From: SG8-4 sp964598225
GTDB taxonomy: Bacteria > Planctomycetota > Phycisphaerae > Sedimentisphaerales > Anaerobacaceae
Assembly (NCBI GenBank): GCA_964598225.1
Contig: CAZRBG010000053.1
Span: 1-40,734 of the forward strand
Reading direction: 5' to 3'
Length of the DNA: 40,734 bases
Part shown: positions 31,466 to 37,149 of the stretch, in pieces
Layout: the number at the start of each line of letters is the position of its first letter
How positions within the stretch are numbered: the first letter of the stretch is position 1
The notes under the pieces: generated by a model
Told to the model about the DNA's origin: nothing
The model's input: only the letters and a program-made list of their open reading frames with translations
Database searches by the model: none
Made by a program: the position numbers and the translations under genes

Positions 31466-32166
31466 CGCGAAGAGGAAATAAACTTCTGCGTCCAGGGGCA
31501 CGCGTGTATGCAAATCCCGCAGATAGTTGCGCCGATGGCCTGTGGTTCCGCTAGACTTTTCGCCATAGCGCAGCAGGCATGGGCGTCATATATCGATTGC
31601 CTCTCCGTACCCCTGCGCCAGTTTTCACCTACTATTGCTCCGGCGGGGCAGCGATCGACACATTTCATACAGTCGCCGCATTGCGATTCATCCACTGGCT
31701 CTCCGGCTTCGAGAGGAGCGTCGGTGAGCACGGTCGCAAAGCGCACCGCCGGGCCGTAGGTTTTCGTTATCAGAAGCGCCGACTTACCTATCCATCCCAC
31801 GCCCGCACGGGTAGCAGCGGTCTTATGCGGAAGCGGAGTAGTCAGAGTCTCCTTGGCTGGTCCCTCGATGCGGATGGTTGGATTTATAGCCGCCGCGTCG
31901 TGGCCGCGTTTATTGAGTGATTCAACCGTCATCGCACATAATTGCATCAGGAATTCGTTCACCCTCGCGTACTCTTGATAATAACGTTGAGTCGGACCTT
32001 CCGATATTTCGCTGATAATCGACGGATCGAGAGCAACCGCTATCGAGATCGCCGAAGGCAGCCCTCTCCTTGCCGCGGCGGGAAGTTCGCTGATATCGGC
32101 AAACCCTACGAGAGAAGCCCCCGCCGCGAACAGTTTGGACTCGATTTCCTGGTTCAATTCGGACAT
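31459..32166 (-). CDS. QueG-like protein with double [4Fe-4S] cluster domain
   Basis: 235 residues. It resembles epoxyqueuosine reductase in the middle (HKTAATRAGVGWIGKSALLI and the following strands). Two Cys clusters, CGDCMKCVDRCP and CGICIHACPW, with extra Cys between them (HACCAMAK), would hold two [4Fe-4S] centres. It is much shorter than QueG (usually over 300 residues), lacking the C-terminal HEAT part and possibly complete cobalamin contacts. By analogy it may reduce a small or tRNA-borne substrate with low-potential electrons, but queuosine function is not established. No signal peptide. Start at 32166 is chosen because similarity begins at MSELNQEIES; the longer frame to 32298 crosses the divergent promoter. 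Confidence 0.8.
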   Translation of the reverse strand: MSELNQEIESKLFAAGASLVGFADISELPAAARRGLPSAISIAVALDPSIISEISEGPTQRYYQEYARVNEFLMQLCAMTVESLNKRGHDAAAINPTIRIEGPAKETLTTPLPHKTAATRAGVGWIGKSALLITKTYGPAVRFATVLTDAPLEAGEPVDESQCGDCMKCVDRCPAGAIVGENWRRGTERQSIYDAHACCAMAKSLAEPQAIGATICGICIHACPWTQKFISSSRS

Positions 32167-32215
32167 GCCACAAACATACCAAATCCGACGGTCGACTTCA
32201 ATGACGTCAAGAGAT

Positions 32216-32244
32216 TTGCCATTGTCCCCGGACCAATGTATAAT
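32216..32244 (+). promoter_or_regulatory. Predicted promoter of the glycoside-hydrolase-like gene
   Basis: TTGCCA (32216-32221), 17-base spacer, TATAAT (32239-32244), leader of about 40 bases. Confidence 0.65.
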
Positions 32245-32291
32245 CTCAAGAGCATTATCTACATTTGAACAATTATTAATGGAGAGCCACA

Positions 32292-33692
32292 ATGACAAAT
32301 CAGAGCAAACAACTTGCCCCTATCGTTCTGCTTTTAGCCACACTTTTCGCCGGATCAGTCAAGGCGGCGACAACTAACGGCCCCCTTCGGGTATGCCAAG
32401 ACAATTCAAGATACTTCGCCGACGCAGACGGCAAAGCGGCCCTGCTCGTCGGGTCGCACGTCTGGTACAACCTCGTCGATATGGGACCGGCGGACCCGCC
32501 GGAGCCGTTCGATTACGATAAGTATCTCGACTGGATGAGCCAGTACGGCCACAACTTCATGCGCATGTGGGCCTGGGAAATGGTCAAATGGGACACGAGC
32601 GGCAACAGTTCGAGATATCGCAATGAGACTACGACGTTCTATGTCCGGCCGCACCCGTGGGCACGGACCGGGCCGGGCAAGGCTCTCGACGGCAAGCCGA
32701 AATTCGACCTCACGAAATACGATCCGGAATATTTCGACAGGCTGACAACGCGCATCGAAAAGGCCCGCAAACGCGGCATCTACGTCTCGGTCATGCTGTT
32801 CGAGGGCTGGGCGATGCAGCGGATCGAGGGCGGCTGGAAGTGGCATCCGTTCCACCCTGACAACAACATCAACGGCATAAACGGCGACGCGAACGGCGAC
32901 GGCAAGGGCCTGGAAGTACACGAACTGGCCGTCGACGCCGTGACCGATATTCAGAAAGCGTACATCCGCAAGCTGATTGACACCTTGAACAGCTTCGACA
33001 ACGTCCTCTACGAGATTTCCAACGAGAATCACGGCGAATCGACACAGTGGCAATACGCGATGATCAGGTACATCAAGGAATACGAAAAGAGCAAACCAAC
33101 CCAGCACCCGGTTGGGATGACATACCAGTTCAGAGGCGGCACGAATGAGAACCTGTTCGACAGCCCGGCCGACTGGGTCTCGCCGAACCCCCAGGGCGGC
33201 TACAGGGACAACCCGCCAGCGGACAACCACGGCAAGGTAGTCATCACCGACACCGACCACCTCTGGGGAATCGGCGGCGACCAGGCCTGGGTCTGGAAGA
33301 GCTTCACCCGCGGCCTGAACCCGATCTTCATGGACCCCTACGACGGCGTCGTCCTCGGCGAAAAGCTAACGGCATCATACGAGCCGATCCGCAAAAGCAT
33401 GGGTTACGCCCTGAATTTCGCAAATCGAATGGACCTCAACCACTGCGAGCCAAGCTCAGAAGGCTACTGCCTCGCCAACCCCGGCAAACAGTACTTGGCC
33501 TTCCAGCCAAAAAAAGGCGAGCCAATCAAGCTGAACTTAGAACCCGGCAACTACCGCTACGAATGGTTCAACCCCGCCACAGGCAAAACAGTCTCCAAAG
33601 GAAAAACCCGCGCAAAGAAAACCGAAACAACCATCAAAAACCCAATAAACGGAGAAGCCGTTCTATACATATACTCCCGCCAAATAAAGTGA
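32292..33692 (+). CDS. Secreted TIM-barrel glycoside-hydrolase-like protein (DUF4038-type)
   Basis: 466 residues. A signal peptide (about 1-25, SVKAAT) is followed by a TIM barrel (about 30-390) of the planctomycete DUF4038/cellulase-like kind: LLVGSHVWYNLV, YDKYLDWMSQYGHNFMRMW, RGIYVSVMLFEGWA, then VLYEISNENHG with the likely acid/base Glu. The expected nucleophile strand reads VVITDTDHLWG, an Asp-rich loop rather than a clear Glu. The C-terminal 60 residues (LNLEPGNYRYEWFNPATGK) resemble the small beta domain called collagen-binding 2. An acidic insert, INGINGDANGDGKG, looks like a calcium-binding dockerin-type loop. GGAGAG precedes the ATG. Substrate unknown. It stands alone, followed by three hairpins. 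Confidence 0.82.
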   Translation: MTNQSKQLAPIVLLLATLFAGSVKAATTNGPLRVCQDNSRYFADADGKAALLVGSHVWYNLVDMGPADPPEPFDYDKYLDWMSQYGHNFMRMWAWEMVKWDTSGNSSRYRNETTTFYVRPHPWARTGPGKALDGKPKFDLTKYDPEYFDRLTTRIEKARKRGIYVSVMLFEGWAMQRIEGGWKWHPFHPDNNINGINGDANGDGKGLEVHELAVDAVTDIQKAYIRKLIDTLNSFDNVLYEISNENHGESTQWQYAMIRYIKEYEKSKPTQHPVGMTYQFRGGTNENLFDSPADWVSPNPQGGYRDNPPADNHGKVVITDTDHLWGIGGDQAWVWKSFTRGLNPIFMDPYDGVVLGEKLTASYEPIRKSMGYALNFANRMDLNHCEPSSEGYCLANPGKQYLAFQPKKGEPIKLNLEPGNYRYEWFNPATGKTVSKGKTRAKKTETTIKNPINGEAVLYIYSRQIK

Positions 33693-33709
33693 TTGACAAC
33701 CATTCGTAG

Positions 33710-33785
33710 CAAGGGCATCTTGCCCTTGTCCTTTACCATAACGAGGCCGAGACGGCCTCGCGACGCAAGGGCGGGACGCCCTCGC
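33710..33785. repeat. Array of three consecutive hairpins
   Basis: CAAGGGCATCTTGCCCTTG (33710-33728), CGAGGCCGAGACGGCCTCG (33742-33760) and GCAAGGGCGGGACGCCCTCG (33765-33784, plus C). Each has 8-9 bp arms and a 3-5 base loop. They follow the glycoside-hydrolase-like gene; the first is preceded by TTCGTAG, as in the units at 31391 and 31457. CCTTCGACAGGCTCAGGG at 33795 is a further repeat-like piece. Confidence 0.75.
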
Positions 33786-33863
33786 CACGATACACCTTCG
33801 ACAGGCTCAGGGAAAGCTCTTACGGTCACACTACAAACAGTACCCGCTTCACAGACATTCTGC

Positions 33864-33892
33864 TTGCCCTTCCGCCTGCTCAAATATACAAT
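33864..33892 (+). promoter_or_regulatory. Predicted promoter giving a leaderless CopG-like mRNA
   Basis: TTGCCC (33864-33869), 17-base spacer, TACAAT (33887-33892). The ATG follows 6 bases after the -10, about where transcription would begin. No ribosome site precedes the ATG. Confidence 0.55.
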
Positions 33893-33898
33893 ACGACT

Positions 33899-34135
33899 AT
33901 GGATTCTCATGCAAACACAAACGCACCGATTGATCCTCTCCCGAACGAGTTCAGCTCGGAACAAGAAGCAGCGGAATTCTGGGATATTCACAGCATCACT
34001 GATTACGAGCAATTCATGGAGCCTGTCGATCTCGACGCGAACATTCAGCGACGCCACTTCGAGATTGAAGTGGACGAAGAGAGTTTCCTGGACCAGCGTG
34101 AAACCAGCAAGAAAAAACAAGAACCAGCAGAATAA
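33899..34135 (+). CDS. CopG/BrnA-like antitoxin without a partner
   Basis: 78 residues, acidic. PNEFSSEQEAAEFWDIHSIT followed by RRHFEIEVDEE resembles the CopG-type antitoxin family (PF12441), in which the helical 'eaaeFWdthS' block is followed by a C-terminal ribbon-helix or binding tail. By family it would bind a small RNase toxin and its own promoter. Neither flank holds a recognisable BrnT or RelE toxin: upstream are hairpin repeats and downstream 360 bases without a gene. It may be an orphan, may counter a toxin elsewhere, or its toxin may be lost. Confidence 0.7.
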   Translation: MDSHANTNAPIDPLPNEFSSEQEAAEFWDIHSITDYEQFMEPVDLDANIQRRHFEIEVDEESFLDQRETSKKKQEPAE

Positions 34136-34497
34136 CTTGTAGGCGAAATTCGTAAACAAAGACTCCTCTCCGTCTGAGTGTGTGGAAAACGACTGGGTAC
34201 AGTCTTGTTTCTTCGGTTCTTTCAGCTTTCAGAAATGATCTGTATAGCTGTGCCATCTACTTATTTCTTGAGAAAGAGCGCCCTTTTTGTTCTTATTGTG
34301 GTAAAGACAAACTTTTTTTGTGCCGACAAATAATCTTTAAGACACTAAAAAGCGATATGTTAGCTGATTACAGAGTGGAAGAACTCCAGCAATGAATGGC
34401 TTCAGACAGTTGAATGAACAATTGTGGGGTGGCTTACCGTGGCATTTCAAACAATATGAACTTCCTGTGCAGTTAAAAAAGGCAAATGGAGACTCCT
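34136..34497. other. AT-rich gap with no recognised gene
   Basis: About 360 bases of visibly lower GC than the flanks. A 71-codon frame at 34180-34395 lacks a ribosome site and any family signature, so it is not called. No repeat copy was seen. Confidence 0.5.
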
Positions 34498-35577
34498 ATG
34501 GGATTGTGGAAAATAACAGAACAGGGTCCTAAGCAAGTTCGTGAGACGAAATTCAAGCAGGAAAAATTGCTAGAAGAGAACTTAGAGGACTGGCTTTGCT
34601 CGGACGCGTCTATATTAGGTGAGCCATTATTCATCATTGGCAGACAGGTCTTGATTCCTGATGTAAAAGATCGCCTCGATGTCCTTGCTATCGATCCTCA
34701 AGGCAATGCTGTGATTATTGAACTTAAGCGTGGAAAACTAAAGGATCCAGTAGATATGCAAGCGCTAAGATATGCCAGTTACATTTCCAAATGGCGGTTT
34801 TCCGACTTTGAGAATGTTGCTAGACACCACTTTAATCAAATCGGCGATCCGGAATTCAATTTTAACTCGATGTACGAAGCATTCTGCGAAAATGCTAATG
34901 TAGATGAAATCCCGGACATTAACACGGATCAGCGCGTTATCATTGTCGGAAGTTCGGTAAGGGATAAGCTTGGGAGTGTCGCTCTATGGCTCTATGACCA
35001 CAGCATAGACATTAAGGTAGTCGAAGTGAGGGCATTCAAGGATGGAGGCAATGTTTTCATAGAGCCAAACACAGTAGTGCCGCTCCAAGTAAGCAAGTTT
35101 TCAGATACTGGCAAGGTCAAGCCTGATGGTTCGCCTTGGTTGGCTGAAGGAAGAACTTGGCATCTTGAGAAGCGTTGTAGTCCAGCCACAAAAGAAGTCT
35201 TTCTGAGGCTCGACCAGATTATCCAGGACAACTTGGAAGTCGATGGCCCCCGATGGAACCAGAAACATTTCGTTTCATACCGGCTAAGTAATGTCAATTG
35301 GCTCTCAGTAGTAACGAGTTCCAAGCTTCTCAGGCTTGACTTTTCTGTCAAGAAAGGTTCATTTCGGAGCGATGAAATCGCCGCCAGACTACATGTTAAG
35401 AAGTTCGACAAAGAAGAATCCATGTCAGAAAAATTGAACCTGCCGAGTTCGGTCGTAGTCATAAATAGAAATGACAAGACGGATCGAATCTACCTCCGAA
35501 TTAAAGATGACTTCAACATCGCCACAGACGATTTCTTGACATTCTTAAATGATGCTTATAAAGCACTTGGCAAGTAA
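34498..35577 (+). CDS. DUF91/NucS-like PD-(D/E)XK nuclease-domain protein
   Basis: 359 residues from ATG 34498, with GGAG 7 bases upstream; the ATG at 34486 overlaps that site. It opens MGLWKITEQGPKQV like other DUF91 proteins. The nuclease core is LLEENLEDWL, RLDVLAIDPQGNAVIIELKR: Asp61, Glu75 and Lys77 give the D...ExK signature. The C-terminal half (about 215-359) has no recognised family and may be a DUF5655-like or other DNA-binding part. By family (archaeal NucS C-terminal domain) it may cut branched or mismatched DNA, but this subgroup is uncharacterised. No methylase or defence partner is adjacent. Codon use is clearly more AT-rich than the surrounding genes, suggesting transfer. Confidence 0.8.
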   Translation: MGLWKITEQGPKQVRETKFKQEKLLEENLEDWLCSDASILGEPLFIIGRQVLIPDVKDRLDVLAIDPQGNAVIIELKRGKLKDPVDMQALRYASYISKWRFSDFENVARHHFNQIGDPEFNFNSMYEAFCENANVDEIPDINTDQRVIIVGSSVRDKLGSVALWLYDHSIDIKVVEVRAFKDGGNVFIEPNTVVPLQVSKFSDTGKVKPDGSPWLAEGRTWHLEKRCSPATKEVFLRLDQIIQDNLEVDGPRWNQKHFVSYRLSNVNWLSVVTSSKLLRLDFSVKKGSFRSDEIAARLHVKKFDKEESMSEKLNLPSSVVVINRNDKTDRIYLRIKDDFNIATDDFLTFLNDAYKALGK

Positions 35578-35609
35578 ATTGATTCAGGGCAAGAAGAAAA
35601 GGGGACATT

Positions 35610-35795
35610 CTACTTTTTGGCTTTTGAGGTGGAAGTGTCTTTTTTTCTTGCCTGCGCTTGGAGCTTTTTTAATTCTTCGGTTCCTTTGCGCCAGTATTCG
35701 AGTTGTTCGTCGAATGATTTTCCCTCCAGTTGCTTGCGGACCAATTCCGCTCCCTGCCTTTTCATCTCAACGCAGTTGAAAGTCTTAGCCTTCAT
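35610..35795 (-). CDS. Small antitoxin-like protein, intact partner of a broken PIN toxin
   Basis: 61 residues: MKAKTFNCVEMKRQGAELVR, a linker with EQLEYWRKGTEEL, and a Lys-rich tail. It matches a small helical family I have seen next to PIN-domain genes; function is inferred to be antitoxin. Start ATG 35795 lies inside the last codons of the PIN remnant (11-base overlap), as in operons where toxin precedes antitoxin. The frame also opens at a TTG at 35801. Coiled-coil-prone and cytoplasmic. Confidence that it is expressed is moderate, since its toxin is broken. Confidence 0.65.
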   Translation of the reverse strand: MKAKTFNCVEMKRQGAELVRKQLEGKSFDEQLEYWRKGTEELKKLQAQARKKDTSTSKAKK

Positions 35796-35892
35796 ACTCA
35801 ATCACATCCAAGGGCGAATAAATCGCAATTTCCTTGTAAACACTAAAAACGGATGTGTCCACGTATATTTTTATGGTTTCCTGCTCTACCAT
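35785..35892 (-). pseudogene. PIN-domain (VapC-like) toxin reduced to its two ends
   Basis: 35 codons: MVEQETIKIYVDTSVFSVYK joined to EIAIYSPLDVIEYEG. The first part is the N-terminal strand of a PIN RNase with its first metal Asp (YVDTSV). The last part resembles the C-terminal strand of the same family (...SPLEVIEYE). About 100 central residues with the other acidic ligands are missing, and the join is in frame. The start, promoter and overlap with the antitoxin gene are preserved, so the deletion looks recent or selected. Confidence 0.65.
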
Positions 35893-35902
35893 GTTGATTA
35901 CC

Positions 35903-35931
35903 ATGATACCTGATAAGGCGAGATCGGACAA
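35903..35931 (-). promoter_or_regulatory. Predicted promoter of the PIN remnant-antitoxin pair
   Basis: On the minus strand TTGTCC (35926-35931), 17-base spacer, TATCAT (35903-35908). The ATG lies 10 bases after the -10, so a leader of about 3 bases is predicted. Confidence 0.5.
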
Positions 35932-36050
35932 CATAAAAAGGCTCGATATTGCACGCCAGAATCCGGCTCATACAACCATGTCGAAGGGATGGCGAAAATT
36001 CAGCAGGGGATCGATCTGAGCGATGAACGAAGCTTACAAGAAGGATGCAT

Positions 36051-36120
36051 TGTAGGGCGGGGCTCCCTTGGGGATAGCTGCAGTAAGGCATCCCTCCGGC
36101 ATTATGGTATTGCCCCACGG
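36051..36120. repeat. Degenerate palindromic unit, GTAGGGCGGGGC
   Basis: TGTAGGGCGGGGCTCCC near 36051 and TTGCCCCACGG near 36109 look like the two ends of a GTAGGGTGGGG unit spread apart by about 40 unrelated bases. Weak. Confidence 0.35.
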
Positions 36121-36146
36121 CTCTGGCTCGTGAGATTACAGTTCGG

Positions 36147-36869
36147 TTATCCCAGCGCCGGTCTCAGGCCTCCGGTGTTGAGTTCCAGTTGTTCGGTTTC
36201 GGCTTTGCCGCGGCAGGTTCGGCATCCGCAGGCGCCCGTGCATCTGAGATGCGACACTCCGGCGAGGTCTTTGGTCTTTATCAGTTTCGCCCCTTTGGCC
36301 TTTATTTTGCGAAGGGCCAGCTTTCCCCTGCGCTTGCTGTGTGAGCCGAGGGCATCGACTACGAGCCTGACGTTCTTGCCGCGGTGCAGCAATCCCAAAG
36401 CAGTCGCCTCGACGGCATCCTCGGCGCCGGCGCCGATCAGGATGAACTCGTTTGCCAGCATTTCGGTGAGTAATCTTTCTATCCGCGGCTCTTCGAAGGG
36501 ATCGGTTATCCGCTTGTGGAGGACGACCTGCCTGTATCGCAGCATCAAATCCGCTGGCAGGGGGTTCAGCGCATCGGCCGGAAGGCTGATCCGATTGCTC
36601 AGGAGAGTGTAACGTATCTTCCTCTGTCCCCACGTGCCATCAATACAGTGTTTGATCAGACTGCTGCCGTTATTGTTGGGGTGGACTTCAGCGGTCGAGA
36701 TTATGGAAATGTCATTGTGTCTGGCCCAGGCCATCATCCTGCGAATGTTGGCCAGAACCTCTGCGTGATCGCGTATGCAGGCGTTGCCGCCGGCGAGCAG
36801 GAAATCTCTTTGCGTGTCGATGTCGACCAGAACGTGCTTCCTTTTGTTCTTAAGCAATTGAAGTATCAT
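36147..36869 (-). CDS. Isochorismatase-fold protein lacking the catalytic cysteine
   Basis: 240 residues of the cysteine-hydrolase fold. Asp18 in LVDIDTQRDFL and the Lys region RQVVLHKR (119) are in place. The nucleophile block, normally like 'tdvCVxat', reads AEDAVEATALG with Ala152 where Cys is expected. The normal amide or ester hydrolysis is therefore not expected. The C-terminus adds RCTGACGCRTCRGK (C210, C214, C216, C219), a four-cysteine cluster able to bind zinc or an Fe-S centre, unusual for the family. No signal peptide. It stands alone. It may be a binding or regulatory protein, or use another mechanism. Confidence 0.8.
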   Translation of the reverse strand: MILQLLKNKRKHVLVDIDTQRDFLLAGGNACIRDHAEVLANIRRMMAWARHNDISIISTAEVHPNNNGSSLIKHCIDGTWGQRKIRYTLLSNRISLPADALNPLPADLMLRYRQVVLHKRITDPFEEPRIERLLTEMLANEFILIGAGAEDAVEATALGLLHRGKNVRLVVDALGSHSKRRGKLALRKIKAKGAKLIKTKDLAGVSHLRCTGACGCRTCRGKAETEQLELNTGGLRPALG

Positions 36870-37027
36870 TTTTCACGGTTTCCCTTCCAGTAAATCTGAC
36901 ATCACCGAATTCGCCCCCGAAAAATGCCCATTATTATTTGCCTGCCTGCAGGCTTCTACGTTAAAGTGCCATCCTGCACGTTGTGCGTAACGGTCTTTTT
37001 GTATTTCAGTGTTTGCCGGGAAATAGA

Positions 37028-37056
37028 TTGAGAACGCTCGCATGGTTGCGTATACT
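37028..37056 (+). promoter_or_regulatory. Predicted promoter of the GH67-like gene
   Basis: TTGAGA (37028-37033), 17-base spacer, TATACT (37051-37056), leader of about 85 bases. Confidence 0.55.
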
Positions 37057-37149
37057 TGAAGTGAAGAAAGGCAATAGAGGTAAAGTGGGTATTGCCCAGT
37101 AATGCTGTGGCGTGCAGTGTGTAGTCTGCATTGTATCAAAGGAGAAAAT

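Noticed and set aside
33693..33900. CRISPR array or attachment site at the hairpin cluster
   Set aside because: The three hairpins have different sequences and no spacer regularity; no integrase or tRNA is adjacent.
34180..34395. 71-codon frame as toxin partner of the CopG-like antitoxin
   Set aside because: No ribosome site and no BrnT, RelE or PIN motif; hydrophobic AT-driven composition.
35549..35913. Plus-strand frames over the small antitoxin and PIN remnant
   Set aside because: They are shadows of the minus-strand pair, which has family-like motifs, a promoter and the expected overlap.
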